Of a stretch of 64,000 nucleotides of DNA, positions 26,626 through 36,473 are shown piece after piece (the stretch's first letter is position 1; the number at the start of each line of letters is the position of its first letter). The stretch spans positions 1,674,001 through 1,738,000 of the forward strand of contig OZ241878.1 of the NCBI GenBank assembly GCA_965203365.1, written 5' to 3'. The position numbers were made by a program, and so were the translations under genes. This DNA is from VYFG01 sp965203365. Lineage in GTDB: Bacteria; Pseudomonadota; Gammaproteobacteria; Arenicellales; Poriferihabitantaceae. The notes beneath the pieces were generated by a model. It did no database searches. It was given only the letters and a program-made list of their open reading frames with translations, and was not told where the DNA came from.

Positions 26626-27984
26626 TCATCGTGCCGAGCAGTCTGACTGGGAGATCAGCTCAACACCAGAACGCAACGAAGCCGTGCTGTGATTTTTAAA
26701 AGAGCCCATTATATCACCGACAATAAAAAATGAGCCAAACGCCACGACCCGATCATCTGGACCGGCTGCCGCACGGGCACCCTGATAGGCATCGACCGCA
26801 TTTCGATAGGCTGTTATCGGTCGGTCGGGATATCGGCAACGCATGGTTTCCGCCAGTTTCTCACCCGACTGCCCCCGTTCGCCGGCGATACCCGCCAAGT
26901 GCCAACAGTCCACCCGCTTGCCGAGATCCGCCAGCACCGCATCCAAGGCCTTGTCAACCAAGATACCAAACACACCATGAGTTCGACCGGACACTGGGTG
27001 GGCATCCAAAAAGCCGGCCAAGGCGGTGGCTGAATCGGCATTATGGGCGACATCCATGAGGGTCAACGGATCCTGTTCGACCACCTGACAGCGGCCAGGC
27101 AATCGAACCGTGAACAGCCCCGGGGCAAGATGTTCAGGCATCACCCGGGTCCGGCTGGACAGCAGAGCCAGCGCGGCAACCACACCGCCCAGGTTCTGGA
27201 TCTGCCAGTGCCCAAGAAGACATGGTGGAAGCCCTGCCACCTGTCGCCAAGGTGCCGGGACCGCGAGATGTTCGCTTCGCCAACGGCAGGTTGGGCCATT
27301 TCCTTCCACTTCGATAAAATAGTGCTCGGCGTTTTGCAGCAGGACCGCCTGTCGCTTTGCCGCCGTGGCCGCAATGGCCGCGGGCGGTAACGGATCGGCA
27401 CTGACCACAAAGGCCCCGGGCTTGATGACACCGGCTTTTTCCCAGCCGATCTGCTCCCGGTCCGTGCCCAGCCACTGCTGATGGTCCAGTCCCACAGACG
27501 TAATCAGGGCCAAATCATTCTCGATCATGTTCACGGCATCCAACCGACCCCCCATACCCACTTCCATGATCGCCACGTCGATGTTATGCGCCTGAAATAC
27601 CAGCAAGGCACACAGGGTGCCAAATTCGAAATAGGTCAGGCCAATCTCCTGGCGGGCGATCTCAATGCGCTGAAATGCCGCGATGATTGCCGGATCCTCG
27701 GCGGGTTTTCCGTCAATGCAGATCCGTTCGTTGTAACGCACCAGATGAGGGGAGGTGTAACTGCCCGTACGGTGACCCGCCTTGCCAAGAATCGACTCCA
27801 GCATCGCGACGCAGGAACCCTTTCCATTGGTGCCTGCCACGGTAATCACGATGGGCGGACGACCCCCACCCAGACGCGCCCAGACCTCCGACACGCGGTC
27901 CAGTTTGAGGTCCATAGTCCGCCCATGCTGACGTTGGATATGATCCAGCCAACCTGCCAGGCGGGACGAATGAAAGGCGTTCAA
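26626..27984 (-). CDS. folC: Bifunctional folylpolyglutamate/dihydrofolate synthase
   Basis: Adds glutamate to dihydropteroate and to folates. The 452-residue protein has a Mur-ligase-like ATP site GTNGKGSCVA (about residues 51-60), TSPHLVRYNERI, and a C-terminal ligase domain with MDVAHNADS. The ATG at 27984 lies two bases from the accD stop, so the two are one operon. It is slightly longer than the Escherichia coli protein (422). Confidence 0.95.
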   Translation of the reverse strand: MNAFHSSRLAGWLDHIQRQHGRTMDLKLDRVSEVWARLGGGRPPIVITVAGTNGKGSCVAMLESILGKAGHRTGSYTSPHLVRYNERICIDGKPAEDPAIIAAFQRIEIARQEIGLTYFEFGTLCALLVFQAHNIDVAIMEVGMGGRLDAVNMIENDLALITSVGLDHQQWLGTDREQIGWEKAGVIKPGAFVVSADPLPPAAIAATAAKRQAVLLQNAEHYFIEVEGNGPTCRWRSEHLAVPAPWRQVAGLPPCLLGHWQIQNLGGVVAALALLSSRTRVMPEHLAPGLFTVRLPGRCQVVEQDPLTLMDVAHNADSATALAGFLDAHPVSGRTHGVFGILVDKALDAVLADLGKRVDCWHLAGIAGERGQSGEKLAETMRCRYPDRPITAYRNAVDAYQGARAAAGPDDRVVAFGSFFIVGDIMGSFKNHSTASLRSGVELISQSDCSAR

Positions 27985-27985
27985 T

Positions 27986-28984
27986 TCAGGCGAGATCCCC
28001 CGCCTTCAGGGAGTTGTGCGATCCGCCAACTCCCGGATGGGACGTTTCGTAGACAATTTCGGCTTCAATCGCTCCCGTCACCTCCACCGATGGATCTTGA
28101 CCATCCGCCGACCTGATCGGCTGATCCACCCCAAAACCCAGCTTGTCCAACAAGCTGAAAATCTCATCCCGCATATGCCGACGATCCACGATCATGTCAA
28201 TCGCACCGTGTTCCAAGAGAAACTCGGCCCGCTGGAAGCCCTCCGGCAAGGTCTGTCGGACGGTTTGCTCAATGACGCGTGGGCCGGCAAATCCCACCAA
28301 AGCATTGGGTTCTGCAATAATGATGTCTCCCAACATGGCCAGACTGGCCGACACCCCCCCCATGGTGGGGTCGGTCAGCACGGAGATGAACGGTATCCCC
28401 TCACGGCGATTGCGGGCGATCGCGGCGGATGTCTTGGCCATCTGCATGAGGGAAAACAGCGCCTCTTGCATGCGAGCTCCGCCGGAAGCGCAAAAACAGA
28501 TCAACGGAATGCGGTGTTCCAGACTATAGTCGGCCACCCGGACGAAGCGTTCCCCGACCACCGACCCCATGGAGCCTCCCAGAAAGCCAAAGTCGAACGC
28601 CAGGACGGCCACGGCCGCCCCCTGCAGGGTGCCATGTGCGCCCACGATGGCTTCGGTCGCGCGGGTGGTTTTGCGCGCTTCTGCCAGACGGTCCCGATAG
28701 CGTTTCTGATCCCGGAATTTGAGCATGTCCTTGGGTTCTATCGTTTCACCCAGCATGACCAGGCTATCTTTGTCGAGGAAAGCCTCTAGGCGCTCATGTC
28801 CCCCCAGGCGCATATGGTGATTGCACTTCGGACAAACCTGCAGGCTAAGATTCAGTTCCTCTCGATAGAGCATGGCCTGACAGGCTTTGCATTTGCTCCA
28901 CAACCCTTCCGGCACCCCGCGTTTGCCCAGACCAGTTCGGGTCTGAATCTTGGGAGGAATGATCTTGTCCAACCAGCTCATCAT
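27986..28984 (-). CDS. accD: Acetyl-CoA carboxylase carboxyltransferase subunit beta
   Basis: Carboxyltransferase subunit forming malonyl-CoA. The 332-residue protein starts SWLDKIIPPKI and has the N-terminal zinc ribbon (CKAC...CPKCNHH), then the crotonase-like core with GGSMGSVVGERF and ASGGARMQE. The start ATG at 28984 shares a base with the trpF stop (TGATG); ATG 28981 or GTG 28987 are alternatives. Confidence 0.96.
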   Translation of the reverse strand: MMSWLDKIIPPKIQTRTGLGKRGVPEGLWSKCKACQAMLYREELNLSLQVCPKCNHHMRLGGHERLEAFLDKDSLVMLGETIEPKDMLKFRDQKRYRDRLAEARKTTRATEAIVGAHGTLQGAAVAVLAFDFGFLGGSMGSVVGERFVRVADYSLEHRIPLICFCASGGARMQEALFSLMQMAKTSAAIARNRREGIPFISVLTDPTMGGVSASLAMLGDIIIAEPNALVGFAGPRVIEQTVRQTLPEGFQRAEFLLEHGAIDMIVDRRHMRDEIFSLLDKLGFGVDQPIRSADGQDPSVEVTGAIEAEIVYETSHPGVGGSHNSLKAGDLA

Positions 28985-29646
28985 CACCCCCCGGAGTTGG
29001 GAAAAGAGCCCATGTCGGCATCCACTGCCTGGACTTGCCTGCAGAACGCCATGATCTTGCCTGAATCTTTGGTACCGTCCGTTTCCACACTGCTGCTCAC
29101 ATCCACGCCATAGGGTCGCACCATTTCCAAGGCATACCGAACATTGTCGACATCCAGTCCACCGGCCAGGATCAACGGTTTAACACCATCATAATCCGCC
29201 CGACGCCAGTCAAATCGATGACCGCTTCCCCCATACTGGTCCGGCACGAACGAATCCAGCAAGATGCCCTGACAGTGTGGGTAGTCTCGCTCCCGAGCCG
29301 CCGGGTCGGTGGTCCGGGACACCCGGATACCCTTGAGATACGGCAACCCGAACCCCGCACAAAAATCATCCGGCTCCTCACCCTGAAACTGAAGCAATGT
29401 CGGACCGACCTGCTGAATCATGGCAACGACATCATCCGGTTCAGGATTGACCATGACCGCCACACAATCCACCAGGGGGGGCAGAGAAGCGCGTATTTCG
29501 AAGGCCTGTTCCAAGGTCAGATGCCGATGACTCGGTTCGTAGAAGACCAGTCCGATCGCATCGGCCCCCGCAGCCACCGCGGCTCGGGCGGCTTGCAGGT
29601 CGGTAATGCCACAAATCTTGATTCGGGTTCGAAGGGGCCGGCTCAT
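28984..29646 (-). CDS. trpF: Phosphoribosylanthranilate isomerase
   Basis: Amadori isomerase of tryptophan synthesis. The 220-residue TIM barrel starts at ATG 29646 (SRPLRTRIKICGI, with the catalytic cysteine in KICGI) and has LAGGLDVDNV and GVDVSSSVE at the phosphate-binding end. The open frame extends 58 codons upstream into truA, but those residues are not part of the family. trpF lying between truA and accD is a common order, although trpB and trpA, often between trpF and accD, are absent here. Confidence 0.95.
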   Translation of the reverse strand: MSRPLRTRIKICGITDLQAARAAVAAGADAIGLVFYEPSHRHLTLEQAFEIRASLPPLVDCVAVMVNPEPDDVVAMIQQVGPTLLQFQGEEPDDFCAGFGLPYLKGIRVSRTTDPAARERDYPHCQGILLDSFVPDQYGGSGHRFDWRRADYDGVKPLILAGGLDVDNVRYALEMVRPYGVDVSSSVETDGTKDSGKIMAFCRQVQAVDADMGSFPNSGG

Positions 29647-29678
29647 GATCACCCATTGGTGCAAGTCAGGGGAGAATT

Positions 29679-30485
29679 CTACCAAAACCGGCAAACCGGC
29701 GGCGGCGGCGGCAAGCCAAATCGGGGGGCATAGTCGGCTCCGACGAAATACAGCCCGTCGGGAGGCAAGGTCACGCCAGCATTTTTCCGATCCCGTGACA
29801 TCAGCACTTCCTGGGCCCATTGGGGTCGTTCCCTTCCCTGGCCGATGGCGCAGAGCACCCCCACCAGGTTTCGCACCATGTGATGGAGGAACCCATCGGC
29901 GGAGACGTCAAACCAGATCCAGTGACCGGTCTGTCCGATATCCAGTCGACGCAGTTCCTTCACCGGGTTGCGGGATTGGCATCCAGCCGCCCGAAAAGCA
30001 CTGAAGTCATGAACCCCCAGCAGACTCTCCGCGGCGGACTGCATGGTTTTGAGGCTCAGGGGCCAACGATACCAAGTCACCCGACCATGCAAATAGGATG
30101 GACTCACTTCCCGGTTCAGCATGATATAGCGATAATGCCGCCCTTGTGCATGGAATCGGGCATGGAAGGCATCGGTCACCGGCTGTGTCCAGATCAGACT
30201 GATATCATCCGGCAGCCACGTATTGACACCCCGCAACCAATTGACCGACTGTCTTCGGTGAGGGGTGTCGAAATGAAGAAATTGTCCGCAGGCATGAACT
30301 CCGGCGTCTGTTCGTCCGGCAGCGACGACGGTGACAGGATGGTTTGCCACCCGACTGATGGCTCGTTCGATGGCTTCCTGGACCGAAGCCGCATGCTTTT
30401 GGCGCTGCCAGCCAGCATAGCGCCACCCACAGTATTCAACGCACGCCGCATAGCGCTGCATACCGTTCTTCAGCCCCGTCATCAA
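29679..30485 (-). CDS. truA: tRNA pseudouridine(38-40) synthase
   Basis: Modifies U38-40 in the anticodon arm. The 268-residue protein has AAGRTDAGVHACGQ with the catalytic aspartate, and FHARFHAQGRHYRY and LVRN-type FLHHMVRNLVGVL motifs. The C-terminus ends in a proline run. It overlaps recR by four bases; ATG 30485 or the next ATG may be used. Confidence 0.95.
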   Translation of the reverse strand: MMTGLKNGMQRYAACVEYCGWRYAGWQRQKHAASVQEAIERAISRVANHPVTVVAAGRTDAGVHACGQFLHFDTPHRRQSVNWLRGVNTWLPDDISLIWTQPVTDAFHARFHAQGRHYRYIMLNREVSPSYLHGRVTWYRWPLSLKTMQSAAESLLGVHDFSAFRAAGCQSRNPVKELRRLDIGQTGHWIWFDVSADGFLHHMVRNLVGVLCAIGQGRERPQWAQEVLMSRDRKNAGVTLPPDGLYFVGADYAPRFGLPPPPPVCRFW

Positions 30486-31093
30486 GGTCGGACCGGATTG
30501 CGGCCCTCAAATGCTTGATTTAAAGTGGCCGGATCCATGTATTCCAGTTCCCCCCCCATGGGCAATCCCCTGGCGAGACGTGTAATAGTCACGCCCTTGG
30601 GTGCCATCAAATCGATCAGGAAATCGGCCGTGGCCTGACCTTCAATGGTGAGGTTGGTCGCCAGAATCAGCTCATTAACCGGCGTGTTTTCCAGCAATGC
30701 CAGCAACTGGTTCACCCCCAGTTGATCCGGACCGATATCGTCCAGAGGGGACAAGCTGCCCATGAGGACAAAATAGCCCCCCCGGTAGATACCTGCCTGT
30801 TCGATGACATCCAGATCCGCCGGTGTTTCCACCACGCAAATGCAGGACAGATCCCGGTGGGGTGAGTTGCAGATATGACAGAGTTCCGTTTCGCTGAAGT
30901 TGTTGCAGCGACGACAGTGAGTCACCCGATGGAGGGCTTGGTGAATGGCTTCTTCGATCTGGCGTGCCCCTTCACGGTCCCGTTCCAGCAAGTGAAACGC
31001 CATCCGTTGTGCGGATTTTGGACCGACCCCCGGCAACCGGCACAAGGCTTCTTTGAGTACTCCAACCGCGTGTGGGTCAGCCACGATGCCCAA
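30482..31093 (-). CDS. recR: Recombination mediator RecR
   Basis: Works with RecO and RecF to load RecA on gapped DNA. The 203-residue protein has the helix-hairpin-helix (LCRLPGVGPKSAQRMAFHLL), the C4 zinc finger (CRRCNNF...CHIC), the Toprim domain (CVVETPADLDVIE) and the C-terminal Walker-B-like end. The start is TTG at 31093 or GTG at 31084; neither has a strong ribosome-binding site, and coupling to ebfC is likely. Confidence 0.95.
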   Translation of the reverse strand: MGIVADPHAVGVLKEALCRLPGVGPKSAQRMAFHLLERDREGARQIEEAIHQALHRVTHCRRCNNFSETELCHICNSPHRDLSCICVVETPADLDVIEQAGIYRGGYFVLMGSLSPLDDIGPDQLGVNQLLALLENTPVNELILATNLTIEGQATADFLIDLMAPKGVTITRLARGLPMGGELEYMDPATLNQAFEGRNPVRP

Positions 31094-31099
31094 CCCACA

Positions 31100-31420
31100 T
31101 CAGAAAGGCAGCTTCAGGCCGGGAATGTTGAGTCCGGCGGTCAGACCGCCCATCTTTTCCTGGGCGGTTTTCTCGACCTGACGGATGGCATCATTCACCG
31201 CCGCGGCAACCAGGTCCTCCAGCACTTCCTTGTCATCGGACATCAAGGCCGGATCAATGACGACACGGTGAACATCATGACGACAAGTCATGACCACCTC
31301 CACCATGCCCGCCCCCGACCGGCCGACCACTTCCGTATCCGCCAGTTCCGCCTGGGCCTTCTGCAAGTTTTCCTGCATCGCCTGAGCATGTTTCATCAGA
31401 TTGCCTAGTTGATCTTTCAT
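31100..31420 (-). CDS. ebfC: YbaB/EbfC family nucleoid-associated protein
   Basis: A 106-residue dimeric DNA-binding protein. The start is ATG 31420, with GGGAGA ahead, because the family begins MKDQLGNLMKHAQAMQ-like. GMVEVVMTCRHDVHRVVIDP and the C-terminal MGGLTAGLNIPGLKLPF are typical. It sits in the conserved dnaX-ebfC-recR order. Confidence 0.95.
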   Translation of the reverse strand: MKDQLGNLMKHAQAMQENLQKAQAELADTEVVGRSGAGMVEVVMTCRHDVHRVVIDPALMSDDKEVLEDLVAAAVNDAIRQVEKTAQEKMGGLTAGLNIPGLKLPF

Positions 31421-31474
31421 CGGTCTGTCTCCCGCAATCAATGCAATGTGTTGCTATGAATATACACTCCACCG

Positions 31475-33163
31475 TCATTCTGTGGACGATTCCTGACTAG
31501 GCGGACGGATCGAATCTGGCACGATCTCGGCCCCCAACTGATCGAGCATTTCCTGCACATGGGGATCATCACGAAATGTTTTCTCGGCCTGGGCTTGGCG
31601 CTCCTGCTTTTCCAGTTCCCGGCGCATGGCCGGCGATTCCTCCGTCAACCCCGGATTGTCGCCTATCGTCACTTTGAACTGAATCTCCCGACCCAGATAA
31701 TCACTGCACTGCTGACGGATCTTCTCGGTCCGGTCGTCATTGAGCAATCCCTTGTGGGATGAATCCAGCGTCACTTCCAGAGTGTCTCCTTCCATCCTGA
31801 CCGGGACCATATTCATGACGATTTCCCGGGGAATTCCGGTGAGTCGATTGTGCTGAGCGAATGTGGCCCATCCCGTGGCACTGTCAATGTCCGCCGATTC
31901 GGAGAGGTCGTGGCTCCGAAGGGGTGACATGGCCGCCGAATCCTGCTCCCGGCCATTGGGGGAGCGTGCTCCCGACCCCACAGAATCGTCGCCCCCCTGG
32001 GGTCCCTGGGGCCGGAGACGCCCGGTTTGTCTGCGAGTCGGAGCGGTATGGGTGGTCCCAGGGATCTGTGGCGCCGTCCCGTCCGGCTGGAAAACGGCCA
32101 TCCGCAGCAGCGTCATTTCAAAGCCCGCCCGGGGGTCGGTCGCCAGGGCGAAATCCCGCTTGCCCAACAAGGCCATCTGATACAGGAGTTGCACCAGTTC
32201 CGCATCTGCCCGCCCGGCCACTTCCGCCACCGCCCCCATGTCGACTCCTTTCCATTGCAGAACATCAGGATTCACCTGGTACAAGGCGGCATTGTGCAAG
32301 AAAGTCAGAATATCCTCCAATGCGGCCCGAAAATCCACCGCACGGACTGCCATATCCGCCACTGTCGACAAGACCGCCGCCGCATCCCGACTGACCACCG
32401 CCCTCAAGAGATCCAAGGCAAATGCCTCATCAATCATGCCCAGCATCACTCGAACCCGATCCGTTCGCACTTCCCCATTGCCATGGGCAATGGCTTGATC
32501 CAGAAGACTCAAGGCATCGCGTACACTGCCTTGCGCCGATCGGGCCAGTATCCGCAACCCTTCCGAATCGAAGGGAATCTTTTCGGACTCCAGTATCTGC
32601 GCCATATGATCCTGAAGCTGCTGGATATCCATCGCCTTGAGATTGAACTGAATGCAGCGCGACAGGATGGTCGGTGGTAACTTCTGTGGGTCGGTGGTAG
32701 CCAGCAGGAACTTGACATGCCCCGGCGGTTCCTCCAGGGTTTTCAGCAGGGCATTGAAACTGTGCACGGACAGCATGTGGACTTCGTCGATCAGATAGAT
32801 CTTGGAACGTCCCAAGGTCGGCGCATACTGGACATTTTCCAGCATCTCCCGGGTGTCTTCCACCTTGGTCCGGGAGGCCGCGTCGACCTCCAGCAGATCC
32901 ACGTAATTGCCGGCACTGATTCCGACACAGGCGGCACATTGGCCGCAGGGCGTATCGGTAATACCCGTCTCGCAATTCAGGGCCTTGGCGAATATCCGCG
33001 CCAAGGTCGTCTTGCCGACACCCCGTGTGCCCGAAAAAAGAAAGGCGTGATGGACCCGACCTGACGACAGGGCATTGGACAATGCCGAGACCACATGTTC
33101 CTGTCCGACCACCTCGGCAAAGGTCTGCGGCCGCCATTTTCGTGCCAGTGCCTGATAGCTCAT
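31475..33163 (-). CDS. dnaX: DNA polymerase III subunit tau/gamma
   Basis: Clamp-loader ATPase of the replicative polymerase. From ATG 33163 (SYQALARKWRPQTF) the protein is 562 residues: Walker A GTRGVGKTT, the zinc module with CGQCAAC, DEVHMLS, sensor TILSRC, and a C-terminal tau region after a proline/glycine-rich linker at about residues 375-425. The open frame continues 64 codons upstream through the SRP RNA gene, which is not coding. I did not identify a programmed frameshift heptamer with confidence. Confidence 0.95.
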   Translation of the reverse strand: MSYQALARKWRPQTFAEVVGQEHVVSALSNALSSGRVHHAFLFSGTRGVGKTTLARIFAKALNCETGITDTPCGQCAACVGISAGNYVDLLEVDAASRTKVEDTREMLENVQYAPTLGRSKIYLIDEVHMLSVHSFNALLKTLEEPPGHVKFLLATTDPQKLPPTILSRCIQFNLKAMDIQQLQDHMAQILESEKIPFDSEGLRILARSAQGSVRDALSLLDQAIAHGNGEVRTDRVRVMLGMIDEAFALDLLRAVVSRDAAAVLSTVADMAVRAVDFRAALEDILTFLHNAALYQVNPDVLQWKGVDMGAVAEVAGRADAELVQLLYQMALLGKRDFALATDPRAGFEMTLLRMAVFQPDGTAPQIPGTTHTAPTRRQTGRLRPQGPQGGDDSVGSGARSPNGREQDSAAMSPLRSHDLSESADIDSATGWATFAQHNRLTGIPREIVMNMVPVRMEGDTLEVTLDSSHKGLLNDDRTEKIRQQCSDYLGREIQFKVTIGDNPGLTEESPAMRRELEKQERQAQAEKTFRDDPHVQEMLDQLGAEIVPDSIRPPSQESSTE

Positions 33164-33252
33164 GAAATTGGCGGATCGGAAAGTGCAGTTATCGGGGTGA
33201 CTGACGAAGATGGAATATCCGGTGTGACAACGGAACATCCAGGAACCGAGTC

Positions 33253-33366
33253 CGGTCCAAGAGGTGGCGGTTCCAACCAGCCTGACCCCGGCACTCGAAT
33301 CGGCTGCTACGGCTGCTTCCTTCCGGACCTGACCGGGTTCACAACGTATCGCCACCAGGGAGACCG
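33253..33366 (-). ncRNA. ffs: Signal recognition particle RNA (4.5S type)
   Basis: The minus strand contains the universally conserved SRP domain IV, GGTCAGGTCCGGAAGGAAGC followed by AGCC, then GTGCCGGGGTCAGGCTGG. The ends pair (CGGTC with GACCG, GGTGGCG with CGCCACC), which defines a molecule of about 114 bases, as in Escherichia coli. The RNA binds Ffh and targets membrane proteins to FtsY. The order SRP RNA-dnaX-ebfC-recR is common in bacteria. Confidence 0.92.
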
Positions 33367-33518
33367 ATCTTCACCGCCATAGATCATCTGGACTCTCGAC
33401 AGGAATTGTAATTCATCCGGGCGGCGAACGGGTAGGAAAATCCGGTATTCGAAACGATCTGCTCACCGATTGACACCACCCGACGATTTTCACACACTCC
33501 ACCTCTCCCACTCATTCC

Positions 33519-34775
33519 ATGCCACCGATGACTGTTCTTGATATTGAATTCGTCCGCAGTTGCTTCCCGGCCTTTCAACAATCGCTTCCCGCTCAGACCG
33601 CCTTTTTCGAAAATGCCGGGGGCAGCTACGTGGCGGGCCCGGTGTTGGACCGTTATTGCCGGTTCTATATGGAAAACAAGGTGCAGCCCTATGGAGCCAG
33701 TAAAATCTGTCGAGTAGCGGGCGAACAAATGGACCTCGGCCGCCAGACGATGGCGGACCTGCTCGGCGTCGAGGTTGGCACCCTCACCATCGGTCCATCC
33801 ACCACCCAGAACCTCAATACCCTGGCACACGCCAGCACCGGATTGATCACACCGGACAGTTCGATCATCGTGACGGGTCAGGACCACGAAGCGAATATCG
33901 GTGCCTGGGAAAGACTGTGCCATCGCCATCAGGCCGAACTTCGCACATGGACGGTGGATTCAGGCGGCGAACTGCACCTCAAACAGCTCGAGGAGCTACT
34001 GGATGACAGCGTCAAAATCCTCTGCATGACCCATAGCTCGAATATCCTCGGTACCGTCAATCCGGTCGAAGACGTGATTCACCTGGCGCGACCTTTGGGT
34101 ATCCGGGTGGTGGTGGACGGCGTCTCCTTTGCGCCCCACAACTGGCCGGATATTCCCCAGCTAGTGCCAGACGCCTACTGTTTCAGCACCTACAAGACGT
34201 TTGCTCCGCACCTTGGCATTATGTATGTCGCAGCGGATTTCGCCCAATTGCTAGACCCACAATGCCACTACTTCAATCGTGCGATTCCGGAAAAGCGTTT
34301 CGATGCGGCCGGGCCCGACCACGCCTCCATCGCCGCATTGGCCGGACTCGGTGATTATTTTGCTCAATCCCACCAACACCATTTTGGCCATGACCAAGGC
34401 AGTCTTTATTCTCGTGCCCAGGCAGTGTCCACATTGATGCATGCCCATGAAACCGCTCTGGGCCACCGATTCCTGCAGGGGATCGAGGGTTTGCCGCTGC
34501 AGATTCTCGGTCGGAGCACCATGGATGGGCGGGAGGCGAATTTCGCGCTACACAGTGACGGGGTCTCATCCAGCCGACTATCGGCCACACTGGGCGAAGC
34601 CAGCATTGCGGCGGGACAGGGGCACTTCTACGCCAGACGGTTGCTGGAAAATGTCGGCATCCGGGATCCCCAGGACGGAGTTCTCCGGGTGAGCATGGCC
34701 CATTACAACACCGAAAATGAAGTGGACCGGATTATCTCCGGGCTGGAGACATTTTTTCAGACCCACCAGTCATGA
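33519..34775 (+). CDS. Cysteine-desulfurase-like class V aminotransferase
   Basis: A 418-residue PLP enzyme of fold type I. FFENAGGSYVAGPVLDRY at the N-terminus, GPSTTQNLNT, THSSNILGTVNPV, VVVDGVSFAPH and the lysine in FSTYKTFAPH that would bind PLP are visible. The layout is that of cysteine-desulfurase-like proteins of the VC1184 type rather than IscS or SufS; the substrate is unknown. No Fe-S genes are adjacent. ATG 33528 is an alternative start. Confidence 0.85.
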   Translation: MPPMTVLDIEFVRSCFPAFQQSLPAQTAFFENAGGSYVAGPVLDRYCRFYMENKVQPYGASKICRVAGEQMDLGRQTMADLLGVEVGTLTIGPSTTQNLNTLAHASTGLITPDSSIIVTGQDHEANIGAWERLCHRHQAELRTWTVDSGGELHLKQLEELLDDSVKILCMTHSSNILGTVNPVEDVIHLARPLGIRVVVDGVSFAPHNWPDIPQLVPDAYCFSTYKTFAPHLGIMYVAADFAQLLDPQCHYFNRAIPEKRFDAAGPDHASIAALAGLGDYFAQSHQHHFGHDQGSLYSRAQAVSTLMHAHETALGHRFLQGIEGLPLQILGRSTMDGREANFALHSDGVSSSRLSATLGEASIAAGQGHFYARRLLENVGIRDPQDGVLRVSMAHYNTENEVDRIISGLETFFQTHQS

Positions 34776-35032
34776 CCTATTGTCCCCTCACTCCCTATTC
34801 GTGAACGTTTTCCGGCTACCTCGAAGCGGATTGGCCGAGGGTTTGCAAAACGAACACAACCCCCGAGCAATACGAATCTTCCGCTCTCACACCTTCCGGG
34901 TCTAGACCGTCCGGCATCCCAACTGAAACAGGAGCGCCTCGACTCCTATGTTGCCCCCATCGAACTGGGTAATGCAGGGATTCGTTCGATGTCGTATAAT
35001 TTGTTCGATGATCTCCAAGCTCTGATCGGAAC

Positions 35033-35917
35033 ATGATCGACAAACCACAAGGCAATATAAGGCCTAACCCTACAAAGGCTAACGAGACGGCTTCTGAATC
35101 TTCCTATACCATGGGATATGACGAAGACTTCCTACAGCTTCTCTCCCGACGCAGCATTCATACCCATTGTGGTTATCTGTTATCCAACCTGAAGGCCGGT
35201 ATGACCGCCTTGGACTTGGGATGCGGCCCCGGAAACATCGCGGTCGGTCTGGCCGAATACATTCATCCCGGCATATTGCATGGTGTCGACTCTGAAGCGT
35301 CGCAGATCGACATTGCCAAGACCGCGGCAGCGGCAGGCAACCATGACAATGCGACATTTGAGGTAGGAGACGCATTGAACCTCCCGTTTGAGGACGATAG
35401 GTTTGACCTTGTCCACTGTCATGCAGTGGTCATGCATATCCCGGACACCACGGCACTGCTGGCGGAAATCCGTCGAGTGCTGAAACCCGGCGGCCTTTTC
35501 GCCACCCGGGATATGATTGGTTCCGCCTCGTTCATGACACCTCACTTCGGTACTCTCGATTCCGCCTTTCGCACCTTTGAACGGTTGCTCACAGGTAATG
35601 GCGGTCACCCCCAGATGGGTAAGGAAATCAAGTCCCTGCTCCAAGATGCGGGTTTCGTCGACATCCGTGCCTCGGCCAGCTTCGAAGTCTTTTCTGCGCC
35701 GGAGGATGTCACCTTCTGGCATAAGTTCGTGCAGGAGTGGTACTTGTCGGACCACATTGTGGAGAGTGCGATCCAGTTCGGTATTGCCACCCAGGAACAA
35801 TTCGATGTATGGCGGACATCGCTTGACCAATGGAAAAATCATCCGGGGGCATTTGGAGCTCTCGCCTGGGGAGAAGCGATTGCTTCCATTTCTCAGGCGG
35901 ATTCGCTCCACCGATAG
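35033..35917 (+). CDS. SAM-dependent class I methyltransferase
   Basis: A 294-residue protein with a UbiE-like methyltransferase core: motif I ALDLGCGPGNIAVGL near residue 62, the acidic loop HGVDSEASQ, FDLVHCHAVVMHIPDT, and VLKPGGLFATRDM. The N-terminal 30 residues are polar. The substrate cannot be told from the sequence. It stands alone, about 260 bases after the aminotransferase. Confidence 0.85.
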   Translation: MIDKPQGNIRPNPTKANETASESSYTMGYDEDFLQLLSRRSIHTHCGYLLSNLKAGMTALDLGCGPGNIAVGLAEYIHPGILHGVDSEASQIDIAKTAAAAGNHDNATFEVGDALNLPFEDDRFDLVHCHAVVMHIPDTTALLAEIRRVLKPGGLFATRDMIGSASFMTPHFGTLDSAFRTFERLLTGNGGHPQMGKEIKSLLQDAGFVDIRASASFEVFSAPEDVTFWHKFVQEWYLSDHIVESAIQFGIATQEQFDVWRTSLDQWKNHPGAFGALAWGEAIASISQADSLHR

Positions 35918-36107
35918 AACTTAACCTGCCATGTTGTTGCTCATGGTGACAATACCTGAATCGATATTGCTGGCAATCCACCTAGATAGAGCCCCATCTC
36001 CTCGACTGCCACCTCCATAGAAAAAATGCCGACAGCGTAAGGCACATTGCGGGCGGCGCGGGAAATCGTCCTGCCGGGGGATTCATTCATCCCTACTTGC
36101 CTTACGA
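35918..36107. other. Short spacer before the IS30-derived element
   Basis: A minus-strand frame of about 49 codons (starting NESPGRTISRAARNVPYAVG) occupies most of this spacer. I do not recognise it and do not call it a gene. Confidence 0.4.
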
Positions 36108-36467
36108 CCCCACTTCCACTCCGAAGTGCAACACTCGCTGCGGTCCCAGAATGAGGGTGTCGCCCGAATGGAGCGAATGCGGCGGCGACCGATAAATATG
36201 GCGCTCCAAGGTGATCCGGTCGGCCATTGATGACATCCATCTCGACTCTCGGGGACTTTGAGGAGTCGATTCCATGACGCCAGGGTCGTTCCGGGCGGGC
36301 CCGTGCCCGTCGAGAACGAGCCTCCATGATGGGAGGCGACCCATGGGCATGACCGTCCTCCGTGGGTACTGAACAGAGATGGTCTGCCATCCTCCGGCCC
36401 ACCGCCATCCACTCGACATCAGGCGATCAGGCGACTATCCGCTGTGGCACTTCGAAGTGGCATGGGG
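36108..36467 (-). mobile_element. Miniature element derived from an IS30-like insertion sequence
   Basis: A segment of about 360 bases with imperfect inverted ends: CCCCACTTCCACTCCGAAGT at 36108 on plus and CCCCATGCCACTTCGAAGTG from 36467 on minus. The minus strand repeats the IS30-like leader seen at 11571-11813 (CGCCTGAT, GATGGCAGAC, ATCTCTGTTCA, ACGGAG-ACGGTCATGCC) but has no transposase. Its other end matches the fragment at 14150-14240. It looks like an internally deleted, non-autonomous copy. Confidence 0.7.
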
Positions 36468-36473
36468 GTGATC

